From assembly GCA_001247695.2 (NCBI GenBank), contig LGRX02033392.1, forward strand, positions 62,001 to 126,000: DNA of 64,000 nucleotides, read 5' to 3'. The DNA comes from Cymbomonas tetramitiformis. Its lineage: Eukaryota > Chlorophyta > Pyramimonadophyceae > Pyramimonadales > Pyramimonadaceae. The position numbers were made by a program, and so were the translations under genes. Shown here piece after piece: positions 24,301-36,230 of this stretch (within the stretch, counting starts at the first letter, position 1; each line of letters begins with the position of its first letter). A model generated the notes under the pieces. That model made no database searches and had not been told where the DNA came from. It saw only the letters and a list, made by a program, of their open reading frames with translations.

Positions 24301-26544
24301 ACAGCTTGTGTGGGTGTGGCAAACAGCACGGAGGAAGGGACGCATCCCGCTGTCACCATCCACGCCTTACAAGTGTATAATGGCAGCCTCCTACGGCCTA
24401 CTTGCCGGACACAGACACCACCTGCTGCCTGATTCACGGCCACGTGAGAGCCATCGACCCCAGGGTGGAGCTTCATCCACATGAACAACGAATAACCTTT
24501 TTTGTGCGGTGGGAGCCGATGTGCACCATCAAATACTTACAGCAAAGTCATCGACGTGAGCTCTCCGAGCTCCGTCGGCACCGTGCCCGTCAAGCTGTTC
24601 AAGTAAAGCGTCCTGCGAAGGCCCCGCGCATACCTCCCAAGCATCAGCATCTTGCGCGCACCTCACCCCCCCACGTCCCCCTCCCATCCTCACCACTTCC
24701 TCCCCGCCAGTACCCTCGCCTATCGATATCAACGAGGCCCGTGCCTGATCGAAGCACCCCCTTTGTCATGCCCCATCGCGGATAGCTTGTGTGACAGCGG
24801 CAACCAGCACAGCGGAAGGAAGCCATTCCGCTGCTACAATCCACACCTTAGAAGTGGCTAATGGCAGTCTCCTACGGCCTACGTGCTTGCACCAGACACA
24901 ACCTGCTGCCTGCTTCCCGGCCAGGTAGGAGCCATCGACCCCAGGGCGGAGCTTCATCCACATCAACAATCAATTTTCGCTTACATGTGGGGGCAAAACA
25001 GTGCATGCCATTGAGTACTTACAGCCGAGTCATCAACATGAGCTCTCCGAGCTCCGTCGGCACCATGCCCGTCAAGCTGTTTGAGAAAAGCTCCCTGTGA
25101 GGGCCCCACGCACACATCCCAAGCATCAGCATCTTGCACGCAATCCTCCCACCCACGTCCCCCTCCCATCCTCCTCCCCGCCAGTACCCTCGCCTATCGA
25201 TATCAACGAGGCCCATGCCTCCCGTGGTGCCGTCACTGCATGTGACGCATGGTGTCCCATCCTGCTATCGCACACCAGCGACCTCCCCGTGCCTTCACGC
25301 GCCAGTGTCACCAATGCCCGCTAATGAGTGACAGGGCCTGTGAGGAGGCAGCCCGAGGGCAGGGCTCCTATGAGCCAGGCTTGTCACGCGTGCCGCACAA
25401 ACGGTCAGGCGACGACACCCAGATGGCCGCTTCATAAAACCAACAGCTCCTTGCGTGGTTGGCTCTTCATTTCTCAAAGACAGCGGCCAGATACATAGGA
25501 AGAAGGCATCCACGTGGCGGCCACGCTTGACACAGTCATAACTACCTACACAGGAAAGCTTAGTCAGCATAGAATGGAGGATCAGATCGAACCACCCCCT
25601 TTGTCATGCCCCATCGCGGATAGCTTGCGTTATTAGAGTGGCAACCAGCACGGAGGTAGGGAGGCATCCCGCTGTCACTATCCACGCCTTAGAAGTGGTT
25701 AATGGCAGTCTCCTGCGGCCTACTTGCCTGCACCAGACACAACCTGCTGCCTGCTTCCCGGCCACGTGGAGCCATCGACCCCAGTGTGGAGCTTCATTCA
25801 CATCAACAATCAATATGTTTACCTGTGTGGGCAAAACACTCTATGCCATTGGGGACTTACAGCTGGATGATCGACGTGAGCTCTCCGAGCTCCGTCGGCA
25901 CCATGCCCGTCATGCTGTTATCGTTAAGCATTCTGTGAGGGCCCCACGCACACATCCCACGCATCAGCATCTTTGCGCGCACCCCACCCCCACGTCCCCC
26001 TCCCATCCTCACCACTCCCTCCCGGCCAGTACCCTCGCCTATCGATATCAACGAGTCCCATGCCTCCCGTGGTGCCGTCACTGCATGTGACGCATGGTGT
26101 CCCCTCTTGCTATCGCACACCAGCGACCTCCCCGTGCCTCCACGCGCCAGTGTCATCAATGCCCGCTAATGAGTGACAGGGCCTGTGAGGAGGCAGCCCG
26201 AGGGCGCGGCTCCTATGAGCCAGGCTTGTCACGCGTGCCGCACAAACGGTCAGGCAGTGGCCGCCCACGAATCATCCCTTGCTTTAAAGCGGCAAGAGCC
26301 TCAGACCCATCCCGCAGGGTGATGCCACATGTGCGCCGAGCGCTAAGGCCATTGCACGAGACCTAGATGGCCGCTTCCAAATACCACGAGCGCCTTGCGC
26401 GCTAGGCTCTCTTCTTGTGCAACACAGCGGCCTGGTACACAGGAGGTAGGAATCCACGTGGCGGCCGCGCATGAGACAGCCATGACCGCCAACACAGGAA
26501 AGCTTAGTCAGCATAGAATGGAGGATCAGATCGAACCACCCCCT
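18307..26544 (-). CDS. LRR exon array, block 2 (ten single-LRR exons)
   Basis: Minus-strand 72-nt exons lie at 18320-18391, 19298-19369, 19911-19982, 20799-20870, 21743-21814, 22673-22744, 23595-23666, 24541-24612, 25023-25094 and 25861-25932. All have AG acceptors and GT donors (GTAAGT in nine, GTATGT after 22673-22744) and all are phase 2 on both sides. In the same order the variable windows are YLHSN/MSIKH, EFHSN/TSMDY, FLFYN/TSLDH, SIYLN/TSIIQ, TLYLN/TSMTL, ELFSN/TSMIQ, MLNDN/TLMTR, TLYLN/TSMTL, ELFSN/MLMTR and MLNDN/TSIIQ around a constant NS-L/M-TG and PTELGEL core (one exon has PSELGEL). Spacing ranges from 482 to 978 bp because some introns carry deletions. None of the exons has a stop. 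Confidence 0.7.
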
Positions 26545-26825
26545 TTCTTTGGGTGGGTGTCATCACTGAAGATCTGATGGCCCACCTCTGACTGCATTCT
26601 TAATGTGCATCCAAGGGCGCTCCTTGTCTCGAGTGTTTGGCCCCAGCTAGAGCCCAAATGAGAAAAGCTTTCGGAGGGGACCCAGGCCTGAGTTCTCCCT
26701 CAAATCGAGAGCTTTTTGGCTCATTTTTTCAGGGTTCTTTCACGGAATCAAAGTCGAACCAAGCTGGGGAATTAATTGTCCCCACAATAAACTTAATTAA
26801 CCCCTTTCCGTCTTGATTGACAAGC
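26545..26825 (-). mobile_element. Solo terminal fragment of a YR retrotransposon
   Basis: This segment is a diverged reverse-complement match to the left terminal repeat of the element at 30950-38408 (about 30950-31232). Shared words include GGGTGGGTGTCATCACT, AGAGCTTTTTGGCTCATT and the end TCTTGATT. Only the A repeat is present, with no coding part. It lies directly between a truncated LRR intron and the second copy of the duplicated block. Confidence 0.7.
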
Positions 26826-29800
26826 TATCCCTCCCTGGAGAAGCCAACAAAATCCCAGCATCCGTAGTGTTCCATCCCGGTCGGATCTTACTTGATCAAT
26901 CACAGCCTCCGCATTGACCCGTCCCCGGGGATCCTTTCCAGTGTCAGTCTCCGATGGAGTCGGATTGAAACCATGCTCAGAAGTAGTTAATGGCATTCTC
27001 TTATGGCGGCCTACTTGCCCGCAAGACACGCCACCTGCCTGCTTCCCCAGGAAGGGGCTTCAACCGCAGCTTCTAAGCCCCGCCCTATGGAGGTACTATC
27101 TTACACACAGCTGTTCGATGAACCGCCCAACAAGCGTGCCACCCCGGAGCGGGCCACGGGGTCTGCCAACGTTTTCCAAAAAGTAGTTCCCGTGATTTTA
27201 CTGTGATATTTTTGAAATATTTGGCGACAGGTAAATGCAACGGAACTAATGAAGATGAAAACGAGACAGGTAAGATACAGGTAAGCCATGCTGTCAGATT
27301 TCTGCTGACCCGTGCCCCGTACCCTGCAGTGCAGGACCGACAATTGCACAAAGCATTCACCAACATGTACGGAAAACCGAAAATGAAGGGGGCCAGTCAC
27401 CACAGTTGGATTCCCCATACGCGAGACAAGTGGCAGGAAATTGTTCAGAAGAAATTAATCAACACAAATGACAGGCGGGAAGACATGGACCCAGAGTCGA
27501 AAGCGTGGCGACTACCCAAAGGTACGAACCAGACAGTCACAGAAGGAGGAGCCTGAGATGCTGAGGAGCAGAAGAACACCCTGGCTATATTACAGGAATT
27601 TCAGAGCTTCAGGTCGGCCACGCTGGAGTCATTTGCGGATGGGGCAACGATATGGGTGGGTGACCAGGACTGGAAGGAGATGAAGCTCAGCGTGGAACTG
27701 GTGAGAACGGAGGACCAGACAGTCACTGAGTCGAAGGCGTTGGCCAAGTTCTATTTGGAGAAGCTTCCCGAGGAGCGGCACAGATACATCAAGGTGGCGC
27801 AGGGGTTCCCACTTGAGAGCCCACATGGAACACTCAACGAACAAGGACATATAGAGTACACGCTCCTACACAACTGCACCATGATAAACGGGAAACGCCT
27901 GGATGAAAATGGTTTCATCGCAAACAACCACCAAATCACGGTCGGCCCACTGCGAGCGGAGGCACAGGAGGCGGCACAGTTTCTGACGCATCCGGAGGCG
28001 GCACTTTGTGTGCTGCATGGGGAAGGGGTCGGGAAGAACATTATCGACAGGTAGAAGCTCCTGCAGGTTAGGTGGCATGAAGGAAAGGTGACAGGGCTAG
28101 ACATCAAATTCGTGGGTACGGAATTTGCAGTGACGGTTGTCGCTACCTCCCTGGTTCTCATCCCACTTCCATGTTACCCGATAGGCGCGGATACCTCCTA
28201 TCATCCAGGAGAAACCCGTATTCCCACGGGTACGCATCTACGGCCCAGCGTCCAGAGGCAAGCCCAGAGAACCGTATGCTCCACATCGTGAGCGACGAGC
28301 TTAAGGGCAAGGACATCTTTGACCTCGAGGACAAACGGGTAAAGCTGGAAGGGGTGGAGTCGGCGTTCAAGGGGCACCACAGCAAAGCAGCGTTGCGGTG
28401 AAGCATGCCAACAGCGTCAAATTGGTGGCGGTGTCGTAGGAGGCAGCGCAGCGAATCGAGTCCAAGAAGAACAAGTTCCCGGTGCTGACGACATACGAAG
28501 TGCCGAGGGTGGTCACCATCAAAGATGTGGACAAGGAAACCGAGACGGAAATAGTGGTAACTGATCCAGGGTCAGCGATAGACCCGGAGATCGACATGGA
28601 AGCGTCAGCGGAGGCGGTGGATGAGGTGTTCAACAAGGCACTGGGGGAACAAGTGCATCCACTGCCACAGCTCACAGTCCCAGCGTACCCAGCAACGGAC
28701 AAGGACGCTGATAGTGCCACATACCTGCGACAAAGGCAACACTGCACAAGGGAAATCTATATACTATGACCGCGACGGAGGAGGCGTATAAGTGGCTACT
28801 GCAGCAGGAGGGGCAGCAGACACAAGTCAAGCTGGACCACAAAGGTATGTATTTCTACATCCGGGTCTCAGACTTCTCCAGAACGGGGCGGCACAACCGT
28901 TGCAAGCAGGCAAGGGAAGCACAGTATCCACAACCCTTCTTAGCGGACGACACGGTGGTCAATTAATTGGAATCGAAGCTGGAGAGCTTCGCTGATGCGG
29001 TGAAAAACGCCACTGCTACGCGGGGAGAGGGCCGAACAAGGAAACCGAGACTGCGAAATATGATGTTGGGAGGCAAATCAATGGCTTGAGCGAGAAGGTG
29101 GAGAATGGCTTCCAGGACACCGCGGACAGCGTGCAGAAGGTCAACGTGTCCATAGCATTGGTGGGTAGAGGGGTTGACAACATAACCGACCTCACGGGAA
29201 AAGTGCTGGAACGGCAGGAGAGTCAAGTGTCACTGGCAGAAAAGCATAATCAGCTGGCGGACGGTATGATACAGCAGCTTGTGAGTATGCGCAGCATGGA
29301 AAAGACACCGGCCCAGCAGCCATCAGCAGCTAACAGGCGCAAGAGGGCTGCCACCACCCCGCAATCGGAGACGGGTGAAGACACGGACATGAAGGGCACG
29401 GTATTATGACAACTACAAAGAATAGTAGAAACGGAAACAAGACAAAAAGAATAACGTATAGAGGCTGGGGTTTAGGACCCGAGATGGGACAGAGTAGAAA
29501 AGCACATGGCCAGATGGTAAGGTGGGGACCAGTCAGTAACTAAAGCAGAACTAATGGCCATACTCATGGCGCTGCAACTAGAGGCCAATGACGATATAGT
29601 AGAATGGCACCTACAAATATGCACAGAGAGCCTAAGCTCGCTATACCAAATACACAGCATGCAAAGAAGGCCCCACAACATGGAAAGACACAGACACAGA
29701 TAGAGACATAATACATGAAATAATAATAAGGTACTGGAAGCAATAGGGCAGTTGAACACCAAGGGCACTGAAGTGACGCTGCACAAGGTTAAGGCGCATA

Positions 29801-30949
29801 CAGGAATAAAAGACAACGAGGAAGCTGACGAAGTGGCCAAAATGGCGTGTGAAAAAGGGGAATACAGGGAAGCACAATCATGCCAACAAGGCAAACAATA
29901 ACTCTAAAGGCAGTCCTATACCCGAAAACAAGGGACCAAAAGGAAATTACATCAAGGAAAGGGGTGTACGCAGAGGTGGCGAAACAGGTTCGGGAGCGAA
30001 CACAATAAAAAAATGACGGGATTCAAACGCTGAAAAGAAAGCTGGGAGGCGACCGAGAGGAATGGGAGACAAACCAAACATGCAAGAGAAGAAAACAACA
30101 AGCAACTGACACAAGTGCGGAAACAAAAAGGCGAGGAGACGACGAACAAGGAGAAACGATAAACCTCACGGAAGAACTATTAGAAATGCTATAGGATATG
30201 GAGGATACAGGTGGTATAGAGGGAAACGAATTACATGACCAGCAAGGACTCTCGCAGGAAATGCAAACACCGCAGAACTCTACAAACCAAGAGAATGATG
30301 ACCTGTATAACGAAGAAGACCCCACAGAGAAGGAACTGCAAACACCGCTCCCAAAACTGGAGGAATGGGGACAGCATGAAGAAATGGAAGAACCACAAGA
30401 AACAAGGGAACGCCAAGAAGAAGCACAAATGAATTAGAATCAAAAATACAAAAAACAGCACAAGACCTTGAACAGGCACACGAGGAAGACAAACAAAAGG
30501 CAGGCAGACATAGCGGAGGCCAACAGGAAAAAAAGACCCAGACAGACAAATAAACAAATGAGAATAAAAAAGATAAAAGTAGCAGAACAACAAAAGCCAG
30601 GGAAATACATGAAACACCTAGTAGGGGACACAGCGATACACGAACTGTCCAATTGGTTCTGGAAAGCGCAAAACCAGAAGGAAATAAGTACCATAGCAAA
30701 GAGCAGATGCAAGGTCCTGCCAGCGGGCCTGTACCAGAAAGAAACATGACGTGATAAAGGACAGAAATGCCCTCTCTGCAGGAGGGAACATCATAAAATG
30801 AGGAAAACATACACTAAAAGGTCGGACGACACAACTGAAGCAATAAAGAAAGGAAGAAAAGGGGGCTGTGTCATAAAAACAGATGCAGGAAAGACAGAGG
30901 ATGAAGCAATAATGGAGTACATAGTGGAACGAGGACAGCGGAGGCTTGA

Positions 30950-31525
30950 TTAGTAATCAAGCCTGCAAAGGGTTAATTTGGGTTATTGCGGAACACACAG
31001 TCCCCTAGCTTTGCATTCAATATTACCATTGGATCCGGGCTCGGATCCCGAAAAGAATGAGCCAAAAAGCTCTGGAATCGGTTAAGAACTCAGGCCCGAG
31101 TCTCCGATTTTGTTTTGCCTTGTGTCAAAGCTAGGACCAAACACCCCCCAATGACAGCTCTGTCATCAGATGAGAAGTGCAATTTGAGTGGGCCCTCGGA
31201 TCTGAAGTGATGACACCCACTCAAAGGGCTGAGATGAGCTGACTCTGGTTTCACAACTTGGCTAAGTTGTGAGGGTCCTTAGCAGACCACGTAGCCACCC
31301 TTGGATTCTGAGACACTAGACAATCCACCCATTGGTGGAATAGGAATAGGAATCATGAATCTAGATCCTGCTAAGGCAGGATTGGCTAGCCGGGATTTCC
31401 AGGACTTAGAAATAGCATTGTGTGGTTTGCAAGCTCACTCTTTGTTGAGCAACAAGCATTCCAAGTTTCTTGTCACTCTAGTGGAAACATCACAGAAAAC
31501 ATTTCAGTTTGACTAGAGCTTCAAA
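30950..31525 (+). repeat. Split direct repeat A1 of the YR element
   Basis: About 576 bp, matching A2 at 37529-38109 with few differences. It begins TTAGTAATCAAGCC, where A2 begins TTAGTTATTAAGCC, and both end in CTTCAAAATTGTTC. It contains a 71-codon open frame at 31301-31516 (starting with Leu or Met-equivalent TTG-type context, DSETLDNPPIGG) that is repeated in A2 at 37879-38094. Whether that frame is used as the start of Gag is unknown. Confidence 0.9.
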
Positions 31526-31543
31526 ATTGTTCATTATCCTTAC

Positions 31544-32347
31544 TTGGACGAGGACTCTTTAGAGTTCTCTTTTCTCAAGCTGAATCTGGATTCTAGCAGT
31601 GACTCAGACTTTCTGTTCTCGAGGTCAGACATTAGAGCTGCCAGAAGCCTTACAAACCTTTCCCAACATCCCGAGGTTAACGAGGTCTACAAGCAGCTCA
31701 AGAACAGATTTTCTGAGTTGAGACAATTTCGTGGTCCTCACATTTGGGATTTCTGTCCAAAATTTAGATTTCACCATTGCCTGGCTCCAAGGAGGTACTT
31801 TTGTCCTTGTTCCTCCTGTGCCAACAGGAGTTCATTTTCCAGCTTTTCAGCTTTGGTTGCTCATTGCAACGATCCTCCAAAGAGGGACATTACCTTGGAG
31901 GGTGAAACCATCTCTGGGGAATTCAGTGCTGTGCAACACTACCTCCTTTTGTGGATTTTTGCTGGGTCCCCTGACGAGCTGACAACTGCTCTGGTGTTTG
32001 GAATTGGCTCCGACTCTTCTTTCCTTAATCAGCTTCGCAGCAAGGGAGGACATGCCATTGCCAACGAATTTCAAGGACTTGCTCGACTCCACAACGAAGT
32101 TGAGCAGGTTCAAGCTGGGCTCTACGATCTCAGCCCTGGGGCACCAGAAGCTGGTGTTGGAGGGGCTGAAGCAGTTTACTCCGTGGTTTCAGCAGCTTCA
32201 GGAGAGCCATCGTCAGGAGTTCCTGGAGGTCGTGATGGACCCAACTGCGAAACTCTTCAAACAAGTCGGGCAGAGGCTTCTGCCCGGTCTGACGGTCCCG
32301 ATCCCCCAGCAAAACGCCGCTGCGGTACAGACCGGGGTAATTCGTAA
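31544..32347 (+). CDS. YR element ORF of unknown function, overlaps Gag
   Basis: The frame includes a cysteine- and histidine-rich stretch, FCPCSSCANR followed about 14 residues later by LVAHC, which could bind zinc. The reading frame overlaps the Gag frame by 350 nt, in another frame, and loses protein-like character after about residue 175. The likely reading is that the first part (to about 32040) is coding and that a frame change leads into Gag. It could be the N-terminal part of Gag with a +1 shift, or a separate small protein. Confidence 0.45.
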   Translation: MDEDSLEFSFLKLNLDSSSDSDFLFSRSDIRAARSLTNLSQHPEVNEVYKQLKNRFSELRQFRGPHIWDFCPKFRFHHCLAPRRYFCPCSSCANRSSFSSFSALVAHCNDPPKRDITLEGETISGEFSAVQHYLLLWIFAGSPDELTTALVFGIGSDSSFLNQLRSKGGHAIANEFQGLARLHNEVEQVQAGLYDLSPGAPEAGVGGAEAVYSVVSAASGEPSSGVPGGRDGPNCETLQTSRAEASARSDGPDPPAKRRCGTDRGNS

Positions 32348-33656
32348 GACTTCCGCCGCTGCGACGCGTGCCCTGAAGGCCGCCGAGGCTTTGGTGGCTG
32401 GATGGGACGCCGGCTACGAACGTGTTCGCTCATCGGACGACGAGGACGAGGAGGAACGCGATTCTCCTTCTAAGAGGAAGCGTACGGAGAAGCGGTCTGC
32501 TTCGCCGGAGCCGGCAAGAAAAAAGAAGAACTCGCCGACGTCCTCGCGCAAGAGGGCGAAGGCATTCTCGCGCGTACGGAGGGCATACCGCGCGACTCTA
32601 CGTGTGGCGCGAGCTTTAGAGGACGTTCCACATGCGTTCGGGGAGGAGCTGGAGTGGAGCATCCGACCTTCAGCGTGCCCGGACATTGCGAGAGGTGCGG
32701 GCACGGAGTGCGATGTGGTAACCCTCAACGACCTGGAGGAAGCGCAGGAGTGTGTCGCCGCAGACTTGGACAAATATGTTGCTTTTCTGCGGGGTTCGGC
32801 GGTCATCCGGCACGCGCACCTGCACAAGTGCCCAGACGCGGATATGGATTCCTTGCCTGATCCGCGGAAAGAAGATTGGCTCGACGAGCTACCGGCTGGT
32901 AGAAAGTTGAAGTTTCGCAATGAGAAGGAAACCGCTGGCGACTCTAAGGGTGTGAATAACGACTCGATTGGGAGGCAGCGCGGGGTGCTGGAGGCTGCGA
33001 CGAAAGCTTTCAACGGCGACTACTACGCAGCAGACCTGGAACAGCACGCGACTGGTGCGTCGGGTAATCTCCATGTCGCTTCTGGCCCTCTTCAGGGGCT
33101 CAGCCTCGCTCTCCCGCAACCTGTGGAAACAGCTCCGCCGGAATATCGGAAGATGTTTGAAACCCATGACGGTCGCGTACTGACTCGCCCACCTAAGCAC
33201 TACACTCTCGAGGAATTCGGCTATCGCCTTCTACAGTTTGCGCATACTATTCCCGACTCCTACGAGAGGGAAATACACTTCTACCACATGTATGTTCTAG
33301 ACGTTTTCGCGAAGCTGGATTCGTATGAGGTGAAGTGCGTCGCAGAATACGACAAGTATCTGCGACAGCGCATTGCGTCTGGGTTCATCTTGTCGTGGAA
33401 CCCGGACATGCTACATGCGACCTGCTCTCGTTTCATCCAGGCCAGGAAGGACTCCGGATTGTCTACTACGAAGAGCGCGAGCAAATCGCCGAAAGATCTG
33501 GGGGCGACGGGCACGTCGCCGAAGACGCCGAAGTCTGTTCTGGCATGTTTTCAGTGGAATGCGGGGAAGTGCTCGAAGAAAAACTGCAAGTACCCGCACG
33601 TCTGTTCTTCCTGTGGTGGCGACCACAAGAAGCAGGACAAGGCGTGCAGCAAGTGA
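31998..33656 (+). CDS. Gag-like protein of the YR element
   Basis: 552 codons, ending at TGA 33654-33656. It has a helical N-terminal part, an acidic and then very basic patch (SSDDEDEEERDSPSKRKRTE at about 32430-32490, which could serve as a nuclear localisation signal), and a C-terminal CCCH zinc finger, CFQWNAGKCSKKNCKYPH, of form C-x7-C-x4-C-x3-H. It is followed by C-x2-C-x3-H (CSSCGGDH). Such fingers end many DIRS-type Gag proteins and bind the RNA genome. GC content rises sharply at about 32340, in the middle of this frame. The first residues up to 32050 may not belong, because another frame is coding-like there. Confidence 0.65.
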   Translation: MELAPTLLSLISFAAREDMPLPTNFKDLLDSTTKLSRFKLGSTISALGHQKLVLEGLKQFTPWFQQLQESHRQEFLEVVMDPTAKLFKQVGQRLLPGLTVPIPQQNAAAVQTGVIRKTSAAATRALKAAEALVAGWDAGYERVRSSDDEDEEERDSPSKRKRTEKRSASPEPARKKKNSPTSSRKRAKAFSRVRRAYRATLRVARALEDVPHAFGEELEWSIRPSACPDIARGAGTECDVVTLNDLEEAQECVAADLDKYVAFLRGSAVIRHAHLHKCPDADMDSLPDPRKEDWLDELPAGRKLKFRNEKETAGDSKGVNNDSIGRQRGVLEAATKAFNGDYYAADLEQHATGASGNLHVASGPLQGLSLALPQPVETAPPEYRKMFETHDGRVLTRPPKHYTLEEFGYRLLQFAHTIPDSYEREIHFYHMYVLDVFAKLDSYEVKCVAEYDKYLRQRIASGFILSWNPDMLHATCSRFIQARKDSGLSTTKSASKSPKDLGATGTSPKTPKSVLACFQWNAGKCSKKNCKYPHVCSSCGGDHKKQDKACSK

Positions 33657-33935
33657 CTGGCTGAGTCGGGGGGTGGCTCCCCCGGCTCGCATGAGTGCCC
33701 CTCTCTGCTGGCTGAGGATTGGCGCACGGACGACGCAGCTTCTTGGGGAGGGAGCCGAGGCATCGGCACCTCTCCAGCTCTTGCCGACCCCGCTGCGGCG
33801 CGATGGGGGGTCTCGGCAGCATCGGAGGAGCCGGTTCACATGGACATGGACCGGGAATCTCCACCGAGGCGAACGAGTGTGCGCGACACATCATTGGTTG
33901 GTGCGTGAACTGTCACTCCTAATCCCTCTTCACTT

Positions 33936-36227
33936 GTGCCTTCCATGCATTGTGACTCTGCCTCGGTTAGTGATCATTTGTGGGACTTTACCGAGATGTA
34001 TTCCAAAGATGGAGAATTTTTGGCACCTTCCGATCTTTTGGGGGAGCGCGGGTGGTCCCCGCCCGTGTTTGAGCCTAAGTCGGGACGGTTCAAGTCCCTT
34101 TTGAAGGGTTGGGTGTCGACTTGGGGTGACATTGATGTAAGTGCACATGGTGTTTCGTTGGAGATGTGGAGGGCCTTTAAGGAGGCCACCACGGCATTTG
34201 GGGCGGCGGTGCTGGTGGTCACGGAAAGGGTGGACCGATGGGCCATGGTGTTTCGGGATGATCCGAATGTGGCCACGCTGGTCCGCTCGGTGGCGGTGGG
34301 TGCCGGTTGGCAATTTGGTCCTGAGAGTGTTTCCATGACGGGTGTGAATTATGTCAAGGAAGGGTTTGAACACAAGGTGGATGAGCTCCATTTTGAGGAG
34401 TTGCACCGGAGGAGGGTAGTTCCGATCCCACCACACCTGGTGGGAGCTGTCCACGGGGTAGGTGTTGTGGACAAGGACCACTCAAACTTTGAGAAAGTCC
34501 GGGTTGTCCACAACTACTCTGAGAATGATGACATGTCGGTCAACTTGGCTACGGAGATACCGGAGCAGAAGTGGCAATCTGCTGCGGATGCAATGGCTTT
34601 TCTCCGGCCGAGGTACTTCATGATTAAAGTGGACATCAAAAGTGCATACCGGCACCTCCCGATAGCACTCCAGTACCTCCGGTTCCACACTTACCGGTGG
34701 AAGGATCAAGTGGTAGCTGACCTCCGGTACCCCTTCGGTCACCGGGCTGTGCCCGGTAAGTTTCATGAGGTCACTGCAGCAATTGTGCGGTCTATGCGGG
34801 CCCAGGGCTTCTCGGCCTCTGTTGGCTTTTTGGATGATTTCTGGGTGTGTGCGGAGTCGGAGGAGCTGGCTAGGAAAGCCTTAGAGTTGTTGCAAGATCT
34901 GTTGGAGTTTTTGGGCCTGGACGTCGCTTGGGACAAGTGTGAGGGCCCGATATAGGATGTTGTGTTTTTGGGGGTTCGCATGTGCACCAATGAGTTTGGG
35001 GAGGGTCAGGTGTCGGCCAGCCTCCCTCAGAAGAAGTGCCGAGCCCTTCTGGACAAGGCGAGGTTTTTCGCACAAACCAGATGGTGTGCTAGGAAGGACC
35101 TGGAACGGTTCATGGGTCACCTGGCATTTGCCTCGAGGCTTGTCAGGGGTCTATCCCTGTTCCGTGGTTCGGGCCATGCCTTGTCGCGGTCTAAGCAGAG
35201 ATGGCTGCAGATGACCGGCGGTGCGTGTGCGGACTTCCGGTTTGTTGCGGAATGTCTGGAGTTGTACAATGGACAACAGGTAGTTTTGAATAAGAGGAAG
35301 GTTAAGCCTTCCCACTTCTCTGTGGATGCCTCCACTGGTACTGGGATGGGTGGTTTCCAGGATGGGAGATATTTTGCGGTGAGCTAGCCGGAGCTACAAG
35401 CTTTGCCTCAGGAGCCTTTTTACCCTTTCAGGGATGATGCCTCCTCCAGGATCAATTATCTGGAGTTGTTCTCGGTCTTTTGGGCCCTCAAGTTGTGGGG
35501 TGAGGTCTTACGGGGCCTCACGGTGGTCCTGATCACGGACAACACCCCAACTAAGGGGATGTTGGAAAAGTGGAGGTGCACTCCAGACTTTCGGAAGTTG
35601 CTCAGGGCGGTTTTCAAGCAGTGTGTCTGTTTCGATGTTAGGTTCATTGTGGAATGGGTCCCCTCCAAGGAGAACCAATTTGCGGATGCCCTGAGTAGGA
35701 AGGAGATGTCTCTGTTTTTTGACCTTCACCAGGAATGGAAGGCCACCTCCATTTGGAGGCAAGACAAGGATGATTGGAAGTTGTTCTCTGAGGTCTTTGA
35801 TCGGTTGGACAAGAGGTTTGGTCCGTTTTCTGTCGATGCTTGTTGTGATGCCTTTGGCTCCAATAAACAAACATTGGTGTGTTGGACAGTCAGGCAAGAT
35901 TGTACCAAACAGGATTGGGCGGGACACAATGCTTGGTGTAACCCCCCCTTTTCTCACCTCCTTCCGATCCTCAAGCATTTCTTGGAGTGCAAGAGGCGAC
36001 AGAATTTGGGGACCTCCGCCTGCTTTGTCATTCCGGTGTGGCCTACGGCGGGCTTTTACAAGTTTGTCTTGGACAGGCCTTCGGTGTTCTTCCCGGTGGA
36101 AAGGTTTGAGGCGGAAACCAACCTGTTCTCCGCCCTAGAGGTGGGGGGTGAAAGGAATTTCTATGGCCCCACAAGGTGGCCGGTGATGGTGTTCAGGGTG
36201 CCCCCTTCTTTTGTGCATTTGGACTGA
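33936..36227 (+). pseudogene. YR element pol: RT, RNase H and methyltransferase-like domain
   Basis: One frame carries everything, with TAG at 34953-34955, TAG at 35385-35387 and TGA at 36225-36227. The RT shows VVHNYSEND, MIKVDIKSAYRHLP, LRYPFGHRAVPGKF and the active-site box VGFLDDFW (about 34824-34847). RNase H shows HFSVDAS, LELFSVFWAL, LITDNTPTKG and ENQFADALSR. The C-terminal part has FGPFSVDACCDAFG and NAWCNPPFSHL, the NPPF box of the adenine-methyltransferase-like domain known from DIRS elements. Both TAG codons can be explained by single transitions from Gln and Trp codons. The first TAG lies just after the RT palm, so the intact product is not made. Confidence 0.85.
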
Positions 36228-36230
36228 CCT

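Noticed and set aside
34953..35387. Alternative genetic code reading TAG as an amino acid
   Set aside because: Other genes in the window use TAG as a clean stop (for example the carrier gene at 59436-59438), and each internal TAG is one transition away from an expected Gln or Trp codon.
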